Source: Capillimicrobium parvum (GTDB lineage: Bacteria; Actinomycetota; Thermoleophilia; Solirubrobacterales; Solirubrobacteraceae). Taken from it: 64,000 bases of DNA. Under the pieces are notes generated by a model. That model saw only the letters and a program-made list of their open reading frames with translations, ran no database searches and had not been told where the DNA came from. Positions 23,501 through 31,806 of the stretch are shown piece by piece. Every line of letters begins with the position of its first letter. Positions within the stretch are counted from its first letter, which is position 1. Location of the stretch: contig NZ_CP087164.1 in assembly GCF_021172045.1 (NCBI RefSeq), forward strand, positions 1,674,001 through 1,738,000, in the 5' to 3' direction. Both the position numbers and the translations under genes were made by a program.

Positions 23501-25000
23501 ATGATCGACACCGAGACGGCGATCCGCGCCCAGCAGCACTACATCGCGGGCGACTTCCGCGACGGCGCCGGGGGCCGGACCTTCACCACGCTGAACCCGA
23601 CGAGCAACGAGGTCATCGCCGAGGTCGCGGCCGGCGACACCGCCGACGTCGACGCCGCCGTCGCCGCGGCGCGCCGCGCGTTCGACGAGGGACTCTGGCC
23701 GCGCATGTCCGCGAAGGAGCGGGCCGTCGTGCTGCGCCGCATCGCGAACCTCATCCGCGAGCACGCGCAGGAGTTCATCGCGCTCGAGTGCCTCGACATC
23801 GGCATGCCGATCGCCCAGATGAAGGGCCTCGCCGCGCGGGCGGCCGAGAACTTCGACTACTTCGCCGGCGTCATCGAGGAGCTGGCGGGCAAGGCGTGGC
23901 AGACCGGCTCGTTCCTGAACTACTCGGTGTTCAAGCCGGTCGGCGTGGCCGGGCTGATCATGCCGTGGAACGCGCCGCTCATGCTCTCGACCTGGCGCAT
24001 CGCGCCCTGCCTGGCCGCGGGCAACACCATCGTCCTCAAGCCCGCCGAGTGGTCGCCGCTGACCGCGACGCGCCTGGCCGAGCTGATGGCCGAGGCGGAG
24101 CTCCCCGAGGGGGTCTTCAACGTCATCCACGGCTTCGGCGAGGCGGCGGGGGCACCGCTGTCCGCGCACCCCGGCGTGAACCTCATCTGCTTCACGGGGG
24201 AGACGACGACCGGCTCGATCATCATGGCCGCGGGCTCGCCGACGCTGAAGCGCACGTCGTTCGAGCTGGGCGGCAAGTCGCCGGTCGTGGTCTTCGACGA
24301 CGCCGGCGCGGACTTCGAGCGCCTCGTCGACGCGGTCGTCTTCCAGATCTTCTCCATGAACGGCCAGCGCTGCACGGCCGGCTCGCGGCTGCTCGTGCAG
24401 GAGGGCCTCTACGAGCGGCTGGTCGAGGCGGTGGCGGCGCGGGCGCGCAACATCCGCGTCGGCGACCCGTTCGACGCGCAGACCGAGCTCGGCCCCCTCA
24501 TCCGGCCCGAGCACCACGAGCGCGTGCTCGGCTACATCGCCGGGGCGCGCGAGGCCGGCGCGCGCATCCTCGCCGGCGGCGACCGTCCGGCGCACCTGCC
24601 CGACGGCAACTACCTCGCCGCGACCGTCATCGCCGACGTCAGCGAGGACATGAAGGTCTTCCAGGAGGAGATCTTCGGTCCCGTGCTCGTCGCGATGCCG
24701 TTCACCGACGAGGGCGAGGCCGTCCGGCTCGCCAACGCGACGAAGTACGGCCTGGCCGCGTACGTCTGGACCAACGACCTCACGCGCGCGCACCGCGTCG
24801 CGCAGTCCATCGACACCGGTCTGTGCTGGGTGAACTCCCAGAACGTCCGCGACCTGCGCACGCCGTTCGGCGGCGTCAAGGGCAGCGGGATCGGCCGCGA
24901 GGGCGGCGAGTACTCGTTCGAGTTCTACTGCGACCAGGAGACCATCCACGTCGCGCTCGGCACGCCGCACGTCCCCCGGCTGGGACTGGGCGGCGGCTGA
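23501..25000 (+). CDS. hpaE: 5-carboxymethyl-2-hydroxymuconate semialdehyde dehydrogenase-like ALDH
   Basis: 499 aa, ATG 23501. Full-length NAD(P) aldehyde dehydrogenase with IMPWNAPLMLSTWRIAP, the glutamate in FELGGKSPVV, the nucleophilic cysteine in NGQRCTAGSRLL and a C-terminal TPFGGVKGSGIGREGG. The HpaE group oxidises the semialdehyde from homoprotocatechuate cleavage to the diacid; presence of HpaD and the fusion protein in the same locus supports this reaction. It overlaps the GntR gene by one base (TGATG), so dehydrogenase, regulator and dioxygenase form one unit. Confidence 0.88.
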   Translation: MIDTETAIRAQQHYIAGDFRDGAGGRTFTTLNPTSNEVIAEVAAGDTADVDAAVAAARRAFDEGLWPRMSAKERAVVLRRIANLIREHAQEFIALECLDIGMPIAQMKGLAARAAENFDYFAGVIEELAGKAWQTGSFLNYSVFKPVGVAGLIMPWNAPLMLSTWRIAPCLAAGNTIVLKPAEWSPLTATRLAELMAEAELPEGVFNVIHGFGEAAGAPLSAHPGVNLICFTGETTTGSIIMAAGSPTLKRTSFELGGKSPVVVFDDAGADFERLVDAVVFQIFSMNGQRCTAGSRLLVQEGLYERLVEAVAARARNIRVGDPFDAQTELGPLIRPEHHERVLGYIAGAREAGARILAGGDRPAHLPDGNYLAATVIADVSEDMKVFQEEIFGPVLVAMPFTDEGEAVRLANATKYGLAAYVWTNDLTRAHRVAQSIDTGLCWVNSQNVRDLRTPFGGVKGSGIGREGGEYSFEFYCDQETIHVALGTPHVPRLGLGGG

Positions 25001-25662
25001 TGACGGTCGCGCCGAGCAAGCTGGAGCGCACGTACTCGCTGCTGCGCGGGCGGATCCTCGAGGGCGTCTACGGGCCGGGCCACCGGCTCGTGATCGACGC
25101 CCTCGCCCGCGAGCTCGGTGTCAGCCAGATGCCGGTGCGCGAGGCGATCCGCCGCCTCGAGGCCGAGGGCTGGGTCGCCTACGTGCGCAACCAGGGCTTC
25201 CAGGTCGCGCCGATCGACGCCGCCTCCTGGACCGAGGCGACCGCGACGCTCGCTGTCCTCGAGGGCTACGCGACCGCGCTCGCCGCCCCGCACATCACCG
25301 CCGGCGACCTCGCCCGGATGGCCGAGCTCAACGCCCGCATGCTCGCGGCGATCGAGGAGCTCGACGTGCTGGAGATCTCGAAGGCCAACCAGGCCTTCCA
25401 CCAGGTCATCTACGACCGCTGTCCCAACGGCCATCTGCGTCGCGAGCTCGAGACGATCCAGGAACGGCTGAACACGCTGCGCAGCTCGATCTTCATGTTC
25501 ATCCCCACGCGTGGGCGCGCGTCGCTGGCCGAGCACGAGGCGCTGATGGAGCGCATCGAGCGCGGGGCCGACCCGATCGCGATCGAGATGGTCGCGCGCG
25601 AGCACAAGATGCACACGGTGGCCGCGTACCAGCAGCGCCTGAACGACGAGGAGACGTCATGA
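25000..25662 (+). CDS. GntR-family (FCD) transcriptional regulator
   Basis: 220 aa, ATG 25000. Residues about 8-75 are the GntR winged helix (ELGVSQMPVREAIRRLEAEGWV); residues about 85-215 are the all-helical FCD ligand domain, with likely metal-binding histidines in HQVIYDRC, EHEALMERI and EHKMHTVAAY. It is sandwiched between hpaE and hpaD with 1-nt and 4-nt overlaps, so it is made with the enzymes it probably controls. The GTATAC palindrome at 23483-23492 is its best candidate site. Confidence 0.9.
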   Translation: MTVAPSKLERTYSLLRGRILEGVYGPGHRLVIDALARELGVSQMPVREAIRRLEAEGWVAYVRNQGFQVAPIDAASWTEATATLAVLEGYATALAAPHITAGDLARMAELNARMLAAIEELDVLEISKANQAFHQVIYDRCPNGHLRRELETIQERLNTLRSSIFMFIPTRGRASLAEHEALMERIERGADPIAIEMVAREHKMHTVAAYQQRLNDEETS

Positions 25663-26672
25663 GCCGGGTCCAAGAGCTGATCGGCGAGGTCAAGCGCCCG
25701 CCGTTCGACATCATGCGCGCGGCGCACGTGGAGCTCGTCGTGCGCGACCTCGACGCGTCGCTGCACTTCTACGACGAGCTGCTCGGGATGATCGTCACCG
25801 AGCGCACCGCCGAGGCCGCGTACCTGCGCGGGTGGGAGGAGTACCTGCATCACAGCCTGGTGCTGCGCGTGGGCGACGAGCCGGCGATCGACCACGTCTC
25901 CTTCCGGGTGGCGGGCGACGCGGACCTCGACGTCATCGCCGCGGACTTCGAGCGCCGCGGCTGCCCGGTCCGCGAGCACACCGGCGAGCCCGGCCAGGGC
26001 CGCGCCATCCGCGTCCAGGATCCGCTCGGCTTCCCGCTCGAGTTCTTCCACGACATGGACCGCGTCGACAGCAACACGCAGGCGTTCCACCTGCAGCGCG
26101 GCGCGCCGATCCTGCGCTTCGACCACCTGAACTTCCACTCACCGGACCCGGAGGCGGCGTTCCGGTTCTGGCAGGAGCTCGGCTTCCGCGCGACCGAGTA
26201 CATCTCGACCGACGGTGAGGACGAGAAGCTCACCGGCGCGTGGCTGCGCCGCAAGCCGACCGTGCACGACGTCGCGCTCACCGCCGGTACCGGCCCGCGC
26301 CTGCACCACTTCGCGATGTGGCTGGCCGAGCCGAGCAGCGTGCTGCGCGTGTGCGATCAGCTCGCGGCCGGCGGCTGGGTCGAGGCGATCGAGCGCGGCC
26401 CGGGGCGCCACGGCGTCTCGAACGCCTTCTTCGTGTACCTGCGCGACCCCGACGGCCATCGCATCGAGCTGTACACCTGCGACTACTACACCGGCGACCC
26501 GGACCACCCGCCGAAGCGCTGGAGCGTGACCGATCCGCGGTGCCGGTCGTTCTGGGGCACGCGCGCGCCGGACCGCTGGTACGAGGAGTCCTCGGTGGTG
26601 CTCGACCTCGACGGCCGAGTCGTCGAGACCCGCGCCGCGGGCGTCGACGAGCGCACGGAGATCATGGCCTGA
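25659..26672 (+). CDS. hpaD: Homoprotocatechuate (3,4-dihydroxyphenylacetate) 2,3-dioxygenase
   Basis: 337 aa, ATG 25659 in an ATGA overlap. Type I extradiol dioxygenase with two vicinal-oxygen-chelate halves. The C-terminal half has the metal ligands His156 (FDHLNF), His217 (LHHFAMW) and Glu270 (HRIELYT), and the second-sphere His203 (TVHDVALTAG). The ERGPGRHGVSNAF and YYTGDPDHPP blocks closely match the Mn- and Fe-dependent homoprotocatechuate enzymes of Arthrobacter and Brevibacterium. It opens the ring next to the hydroxyls to give 5-carboxymethyl-2-hydroxymuconate semialdehyde. Confidence 0.93.
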   Translation: MSRVQELIGEVKRPPFDIMRAAHVELVVRDLDASLHFYDELLGMIVTERTAEAAYLRGWEEYLHHSLVLRVGDEPAIDHVSFRVAGDADLDVIAADFERRGCPVREHTGEPGQGRAIRVQDPLGFPLEFFHDMDRVDSNTQAFHLQRGAPILRFDHLNFHSPDPEAAFRFWQELGFRATEYISTDGEDEKLTGAWLRRKPTVHDVALTAGTGPRLHHFAMWLAEPSSVLRVCDQLAAGGWVEAIERGPGRHGVSNAFFVYLRDPDGHRIELYTCDYYTGDPDHPPKRWSVTDPRCRSFWGTRAPDRWYEESSVVLDLDGRVVETRAAGVDERTEIMA

Positions 26673-27432
26673 GCGGCGGTCGGCGCAGAGGCGCGAGCGC
26701 GTCGCGCGCGCCGCGCCCGAGCCACGTCAGGTCAGAGCCCATCAGCACGAGGTTGACCCCGGCCTCGAGCCAGTCCGCCGCGTCGTCGGGACCGAACGCG
26801 AAGATGCCGGTGCGCCGCGCCGCCGCGCGGGCGCGCTCGAGGACGCCCGCGATCGTCTCGCGCATCTCCGGGCCCGCCGGGTCGTTGAGGCCCATCGACG
26901 AGGCGAGGTCGGTCGGCCCGACGAACAGCAGGTCGACCCCCTCCACGGCCAGCAGGTCGTCCAGGCGCTGCACCGCCGCCCAGGTCTCGACCTGGATCGC
27001 CAGCAGCAGCTCGTCGTTCGCGCGCTGCCGATAGTCGAGGACGCCTGCGCCGTAACGCGCCGCGCGCGACGGTCCGATGCCGCGCCGGCCCAGCGGCGGG
27101 TAGCGCGCCGCGTCGACCGCGGCCGCCGCTTCGGCGCCGGACTCGACCCGCGGCACCACGATGCCGGCCGCGCCCGTGTCGAGCGCCGTGGCGATCGCCA
27201 CCGGGTCGTTGCCGGCCACCCGCACGAGCGCCGAGGCGGAGCCGCCGCGCTCGGTCGCCGCGACGAGCCGCTCGATCGTCTCGATGCCCATCGCGCCGTG
27301 CTCGCCGTCGATGCACACCGCGTCGAAGCCGAGCGCGCCCAGCACCTCGCACGCGGCAGGATCGCGCAGGCCCGCGAACGTGCCGACGAGCTGCTCGCCC
27401 GCCTCGAGCCGGGCGCGCACGTCGCCGCTCAC
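26662..27432 (-). CDS. HpcH/HpaI-family aldolase
   Basis: 256 aa from GTG 27432, in a GTGA overlap with the stop of the hydroxy-acid oxidase gene. Class II pyruvate aldolase signatures: CIDGEHGAMGIETIERLV, VRVAGNDPVAIATALDTGA, VPRVESG and VGPTDLASSMGL. In homoprotocatechuate breakdown HpaI splits 4-hydroxy-2-oxoheptanedioate to pyruvate and succinate semialdehyde. Its tail overlaps convergent hpaD by 11 bp, so it is in the locus but in a different transcript, together with the FMN oxidase. Confidence 0.87.
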   Translation of the reverse strand: MSGDVRARLEAGEQLVGTFAGLRDPAACEVLGALGFDAVCIDGEHGAMGIETIERLVAATERGGSASALVRVAGNDPVAIATALDTGAAGIVVPRVESGAEAAAAVDAARYPPLGRRGIGPSRAARYGAGVLDYRQRANDELLLAIQVETWAAVQRLDDLLAVEGVDLLFVGPTDLASSMGLNDPAGPEMRETIAGVLERARAAARRTGIFAFGPDDAADWLEAGVNLVLMGSDLTWLGRGARDALAPLRRPPLRP

Positions 27433-28490
27433 CACGTCGCTCCGATCAGCACATGCTCCTGCCCCACGTCGTCGGGCGACGTGCAGCCGAGCAGCGTGAG
27501 GCCCTGCTCGATCTCCGCCCGCAGCAGCTCGAGCACGCGGGCGACGCCCGCCTCGCCCGCCGCCGCCAGCGCATAGATCACCGGCCGGCCGACCATCACC
27601 GCCCGTGCGCCGAGCGCCAGGGCGGCGAGCACGTCCGTCCCGCGCCGCACCCCGCTGTCGAGCAGCACCTCGGCGCGCCCGGCGACCGCTTCCACCACCG
27701 CGGCCAGCACCTCGAGCGGCGCCGGCGTGCCGTCGAGCTGGCGGCCGCCGTGATTGGAGACCACGATCCCGGCGACGCCGTGCTCGCAGGCCAGCGCCGC
27801 GTCGGCGGGGGAGAGGATGCCCTTGAGGACGAGCGGCAGGCGCGTCAGGCCGGCGATGCGCTCGAACGTGCTCCAGCTGAGCGTCACGTCCACCTGAACG
27901 TGGAGGTCGGCGGGCGTGCGTCCGCCGCACACCGGGACCTCCAGCGTGTCCGGGAAGGCGAACCCGGCGCGCAGCGCGCGCTCGCGCCGCGGGACGACTC
28001 CACTGTCGACGGTCAGCACGATCGCTTCGGCGCCGCACGCCTCGGCCTGCTCGACGACGCCGCGCGTCAGCCCGTGGTCGCGCCAGGAGTAGAGCTGCTG
28101 CCACCACGGCCCGCCCGCGGCGGCGACGTCGGCCGGCGCGCACGTCGAGATGTTCGACAGACACAGCGTGGTGCCGCCCGCCGCCGCGGCGCGCGCGGTC
28201 GCGCATTCGCCCTCGGGATGCACCGCCCGCTGGATCCCCATCGGGGCGACCACGACGGGCATCGCCGCCGGCCGCCCCAGGACGGTCGTGGCGGTGGTGG
28301 CCGCACCGACGTCGACGAGCACGCGCGGCACGAGCCGGCAGCGCTCGAACGCTGCGCGGTTGCGCCGCAGCGTCACCTCGTCGCCCGCGCCGCCGGCCAG
28401 GAAGGCGAACGTCGCTGGGTCGAGCACGTCGCGCGCACACGCCTCGACGTCGTGGAGGTTCAGGAACTCGGCGTCTCGGACCTCGGCCAT
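27429..28490 (-). CDS. FMN-dependent alpha-hydroxy-acid oxidase/dehydrogenase
   Basis: 353 aa, ATG 28490. The FMN barrel has VVVAPMGIQRAVHPEGE, QLYSWRDHGLT, LPLVLKGILSPADA, the catalytic His in SNHGGRQLDGTPAP and FMN-phosphate contacts in LLDSGVRRGTDV. The family covers lactate oxidase, glycolate oxidase and mandelate dehydrogenase. Beside an HpaI-type aldolase it could oxidise a 2-hydroxy acid such as mandelate or hydroxymandelate feeding the aromatic routes. The loop insert that distinguishes membrane mandelate dehydrogenases is not obvious, so a soluble oxidase is favoured. Confidence 0.85.
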   Translation of the reverse strand: MAEVRDAEFLNLHDVEACARDVLDPATFAFLAGGAGDEVTLRRNRAAFERCRLVPRVLVDVGAATTATTVLGRPAAMPVVVAPMGIQRAVHPEGECATARAAAAGGTTLCLSNISTCAPADVAAAGGPWWQQLYSWRDHGLTRGVVEQAEACGAEAIVLTVDSGVVPRRERALRAGFAFPDTLEVPVCGGRTPADLHVQVDVTLSWSTFERIAGLTRLPLVLKGILSPADAALACEHGVAGIVVSNHGGRQLDGTPAPLEVLAAVVEAVAGRAEVLLDSGVRRGTDVLAALALGARAVMVGRPVIYALAAAGEAGVARVLELLRAEIEQGLTLLGCTSPDDVGQEHVLIGATW

Positions 28491-28506
28491 GGCGCGTAGT
28501 TTGTCA

Positions 28507-28529
28507 ATTTGTCTGCTCTATGGTCAAAT
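28507..28529. promoter_or_regulatory. AT-rich inverted repeat in the divergent promoter
   Basis: ATTTG (28507-28511) and CAAAT (28525-28529) are inverted arms in a 37-bp intergenic stretch that is much richer in A and T than its surroundings; TTTGTC also occurs twice in a row. The right arm is part of GGTCAAAT (28522-28529), an octamer repeated at 32987-32994 in front of the extradiol dioxygenase at 33082. It is a candidate site for the GntR protein encoded at 31075. Confidence 0.4.
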
Positions 28530-29619
28530 GAATCGCGTGCTGGTCGACGCCGACGTCCACAACACCCTCGCCACGAACGACCTCCTGCTGCCCTACCTGC
28601 CGCAACGGTGGGCACGCCACGTCGAGCGCTTCGGCGTCCGCCATCCCGACTCCATCGGCTTCTTCGCCACCCGCCCGCGGAACTTCGCGGCCCGCACCGA
28701 CGCGTGGCCGCCGGGCGGTGGCGTGCCCGGCGGCGACCTCGCCTTCATGCAGGAGCAGCTGCTGGACCGCTGGGGCGTCGACGCCGCGATCCTCAACCCG
28801 ATCAACCAGACGACGATCGGCGCGCAGCCCGGCGAGCTGAGCGCCGTCCTGAGCCGGGCGCTGAACGACTGGACGCTGGCCGAGTGGATCGACCGCGACG
28901 ACCGCCTCTTCGGCGCGATCTGCGTCCCATGCGAGGACGCCGCGCTCGCCGCGGACGAGGTACGTCGCCTCGGCACTCACCCGCGCTTCGTGCAGGTGCT
29001 CGTCAACGTGCGCACGCGCGAGCCGCTCGGCTCCCGCCGCACCTGGCCGCTGCTCGAGGCCGCGGCCGAGATGGGCCTCCCGCTGTCCATCCACGTCGGT
29101 GGCCACGGCGGCAACACGATCACCGGAACGGGCTGGCCGTCGTACTACTTCGAGGACCACGCCGGCTACCCTCAGGCGTTCCAGGCGCAGCTCATCAGCC
29201 TCGTCTTCGAGGGCGCCTTCGAGCGCTTCCCGAATCTGAAGGTCGTCCTTCAGGAGGGCGGGTTCGCCTGGCTGCCGTGGCTCATGTGGCGTATGGACGA
29301 CGCGTGGCGCCTGCTCGGCGACGAGGTGCCGCACCTGCGTCGAGCGCCGTCGGAGGTCGTGCGCGAGCACCTGTGGTTCACGACCCAGCCGATGGAGGAG
29401 CCCGAGCGGCCCGAGTTCTTCGCCGAGGTCTGGGAGGACCTCGACATGGAGACCCACGCGCTGTTCGCCACGGACTATCCGCACTGGGACTTCGACGCGC
29501 CCGACCAGGCGCTCCCGCGCGTCCTCGGCGCGCAGGCGCGCGAGCGGATCCTCGGCACCAACGCCCGCGACCTCTATCCGAAGCTCGCGCCCGCGCTGGC
29601 GCAGGTGGCGGCGCGGTGA
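28528..29619 (+). CDS. Amidohydrolase-2 family (ACMSD-like) protein, first of two
   Basis: 363 aa, ATG 28528. Metal-binding DADVH at residue 9, LSIHVGGHGG in the middle of the barrel and a C-terminal ATDYPHWDFD with the last metal ligand. This is the pattern of the ACMSD/resorcylate-decarboxylase group, which decarboxylates or hydrolyses aromatic and ring-opened acids. It overlaps the next amidohydrolase by 4 nt, then a Rieske protein and a GntR regulator, each also by 4 nt. Its substrate is probably an aromatic acid intermediate. Confidence 0.82.
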   Translation: MNRVLVDADVHNTLATNDLLLPYLPQRWARHVERFGVRHPDSIGFFATRPRNFAARTDAWPPGGGVPGGDLAFMQEQLLDRWGVDAAILNPINQTTIGAQPGELSAVLSRALNDWTLAEWIDRDDRLFGAICVPCEDAALAADEVRRLGTHPRFVQVLVNVRTREPLGSRRTWPLLEAAAEMGLPLSIHVGGHGGNTITGTGWPSYYFEDHAGYPQAFQAQLISLVFEGAFERFPNLKVVLQEGGFAWLPWLMWRMDDAWRLLGDEVPHLRRAPSEVVREHLWFTTQPMEEPERPEFFAEVWEDLDMETHALFATDYPHWDFDAPDQALPRVLGAQARERILGTNARDLYPKLAPALAQVAAR

Positions 29620-30641
29620 CCGCCCCGGTCGACAGCGACGTCCACGCCGCGCCGCCCGCGGTGGCCGAGCTGCGCCCGTACCTCGGCGACTACTGGCGCT
29701 CCTACGTCGACGAGTGCGGGTTCGCCGGCCCCGCCGGGCTCGCGGTGGCCACGCCGCCGAACGCGCCGACGGCGGGCGTGCCCGGCGGCGGGGCGACGCT
29801 CGAGGCGCTCGGGCAGCACCTGTCTTCGCTCGGCGCCTCCCACGGCGTGCTGCACTGCCCGTACGGTCTGGAGGGCCTGCGCAACCTGGAGTTCGCGAGC
29901 GCGCTGGCGACGGCGGTCAACGACTGGCTGGCGGACCAGTGGCTCGACCACGACGACCGGCTGCGCGCGACGCTGCTCGTCAAGGCCGAGGACGCGCCCG
30001 GGGCCGTCGCGGAGATCGAGCGCCGCGCCGCCGACCCTCGCTTCGTCGGCGTCCTGCTGCCCGCCCGCTCGGACCGGCCGTACGGCCAGCGCGCGTACTT
30101 CCCCGTTTTCGAGGCGGCGGCCGCGCACGGGCTGCCCGTCGTGCTGCACTTCGGCGGCTGCACCGGCAACCCGCCCACGCCGGTCGGCTGGCCGACGTAC
30201 TACATCGAGGAGTACGTCGGCATGGTCCACGCGTTCGAGGCGCAGCTGACGAGCCTCGTCGCGGAGGGCGTGCTGCAGCGCTTGGCGGACCTGCGGATCG
30301 TCCTGGCCGAGAGCGGCTTCACGTGGCTGCCCTCGATCATGTGGCGCCTGGACAAGGAGTGGAAGGGGCTGCGGCGCGAGATCCCGTGGGTGACGACCGC
30401 GCCGTCGGCACTCATCCGCCGGCAGGTGCGCGCGACCGTCCAGCCGGTCGACGGGCCCGGCGACCCGGCCCGCCTGCGCCGGGCCGTCGAGCAACTCGGC
30501 AGCGAGGAGATGCTGCTGTTCGCCAGTGACCATCCCCACCGCCACGCCCAGCACTTCGAGGAGGCGCTCGCGGGCGTGCTCGAGCCCGAGCACGAGCGGG
30601 CGATCCTGCGCGGCAACGCCGTCGAGGTGTTCGGCCTGTGA
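29616..30641 (+). CDS. Amidohydrolase-2 family protein, second of two
   Basis: 341 aa from GTG 29616 in a GTGA overlap. DSDVHAA carries the first metal ligands, LHFGGCTGNPP the barrel histidine and ASDHPHRHAQ the last Asp. GWPTYYIEE, FEAQLTSLV and SGFTWLPSIMWR are shared in pattern with the preceding protein, so the two are diverged paralogues. They may form a heteromer or act on successive substrates. The active-site residues look complete in both copies. Confidence 0.8.
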   Translation: MTAPVDSDVHAAPPAVAELRPYLGDYWRSYVDECGFAGPAGLAVATPPNAPTAGVPGGGATLEALGQHLSSLGASHGVLHCPYGLEGLRNLEFASALATAVNDWLADQWLDHDDRLRATLLVKAEDAPGAVAEIERRAADPRFVGVLLPARSDRPYGQRAYFPVFEAAAAHGLPVVLHFGGCTGNPPTPVGWPTYYIEEYVGMVHAFEAQLTSLVAEGVLQRLADLRIVLAESGFTWLPSIMWRLDKEWKGLRREIPWVTTAPSALIRRQVRATVQPVDGPGDPARLRRAVEQLGSEEMLLFASDHPHRHAQHFEEALAGVLEPEHERAILRGNAVEVFGL

Positions 30642-31078
30642 GCGCGCGGCGCTACGTCGTCGCCACCGAGGACGAGATCCCGCCGGGCGCGCGCAAGATC
30701 GTGACGATCGAGCGCCGCGAGATCGGCATCTTCAACGTCGACGGCGAGTACTTCGCGCTGCGCAACCGCTGCCCGCACCAGGGCGCCGCGCTGTGCGAGG
30801 GGCACGTCCTGCCGGCGCTGGAGTCCAGCGGGCCGGGCGACCAGCGACTGGCGTCCGGCCGCCTGCTGCAGTGCCCGTGGCACGGCTGGGAGTTCGACGT
30901 GCGCTCCGGACAGAGCTGGTGCGAGCCCGATCGGATGCGCGTTCGCGCGTATCCCGTCGGCGTGGTCGACGCCGGCGAGGCGAGCGGTTTTCCCGGCCTC
31001 GTCCCGGGACCGCACGTCGCCGAGACGTATCCGGTCCGCGTCGAGGCGCGCCGCGTCGTCGTGGACCTCGGCGGGTGA
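30638..31078 (+). CDS. Rieske [2Fe-2S] protein
   Basis: 146 aa, GTG start in a 4-nt overlap. Rieske cluster motifs CPHQGAALC and CPWHGWEFDV are complete, separated by a stretch of about 40 residues, longer than in a minimal ferredoxin. There is no signal peptide or membrane helix, so it is cytosolic. Such proteins pass electrons to oxygenases or act as a domain of them. No oxygenase alpha subunit lies in this operon, so what it serves is open; the extradiol enzyme at 33082 needs no ferredoxin for turnover. Confidence 0.85.
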   Translation: MSARRYVVATEDEIPPGARKIVTIERREIGIFNVDGEYFALRNRCPHQGAALCEGHVLPALESSGPGDQRLASGRLLQCPWHGWEFDVRSGQSWCEPDRMRVRAYPVGVVDAGEASGFPGLVPGPHVAETYPVRVEARRVVVDLGG

Positions 31079-31806
31079 GCGCGTCCGTGGCGGACGCCCG
31101 CCTGGATGCCTTCCAGCCGCTGCGCGTCCAGCGCGCGGGCGACGACGTCCTCGCCGTCCTCGTCGACGCCATCCGCGGCGGCCTGTACCGGCCGGGCGAC
31201 CACCTGCCGACGCAGGTCGAGCTCGCCGCCCAGCTCGGTGTCAGCCGCGGCGTCGTGCGCGAGGCGATGATGGCGCTGCGCCGTGCCGGGGTCGTGTCGG
31301 TGCGGCGCGGGCGCGGCGGCACGGTGGTCGCGTCGCTCGAGCACCTCGACGACGTCCTCGTCCAGATCCGCGGGCAGACGCGCGAGACGCTGCGGACGGT
31401 GCTCGAGGCGCGCCGCGTGCTGGAGTCCGCGGCGGCGCTGCTGGCGGCGAAGCGGGCCAAGCGCTCGGACTGGCGCGAGCTGCGCGCACTCGCCGGGCAG
31501 CTCGAGGCGCTCTCGGAGGATCCCGCGCTGTTCGTGCGCACCGACGCGGCGTTCCACGTCGCGATCGCGCGCCTGTCGGGCAACGCGCTGCTCGAGCGGT
31601 TCCTGCGCGAGACGTTCGACGAGGTCATCGCGACCACGGCGCGCCTGCCGGTCGGCCGGATCTCGACGACCGAAGCGATCGCGATGCAGCACGATCTGCT
31701 CGTGGCGCTCGAGAGTCGCGACGCTTCGGCGATCGCCGGCGCGGTCGACGACCATCTCGCGCCACTCGAGCGCGCGCTGGTGGGCCGCCGCCTGAGCGCG
31801 GTCTAG
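31075..31806 (+). CDS. GntR-family (FadR-type) transcriptional regulator
   Basis: 243 aa from GTG 31075, overlapping the Rieske stop by 4 nt. The winged helix is at about residues 25-85 (LAAQLGVSRGVVREAMMALRRAG, wing VRRGRGGTVV). The FCD helical domain follows to residue 235, with candidate metal ligands in FHVAIARLSGN and HLAPLERAL. As the last gene of the amidohydrolase-Rieske unit it is likely an autoregulator of the promoter at 28491-28527. Its stop overlaps the convergent lipase-like gene by 4 nt. Confidence 0.88.
   Translation: MSASVADARLDAFQPLRVQRAGDDVLAVLVDAIRGGLYRPGDHLPTQVELAAQLGVSRGVVREAMMALRRAGVVSVRRGRGGTVVASLEHLDDVLVQIRGQTRETLRTVLEARRVLESAAALLAAKRAKRSDWRELRALAGQLEALSEDPALFVRTDAAFHVAIARLSGNALLERFLRETFDEVIATTARLPVGRISTTEAIAMQHDLLVALESRDASAIAGAVDDHLAPLERALVGRRLSAV

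Noticed and set aside
28502-28507. TTGACA on the minus strand as -35 of the hydroxy-acid oxidase gene
   Set aside because: Only 11 bases remain before the ATG, which leaves no room for a -10.
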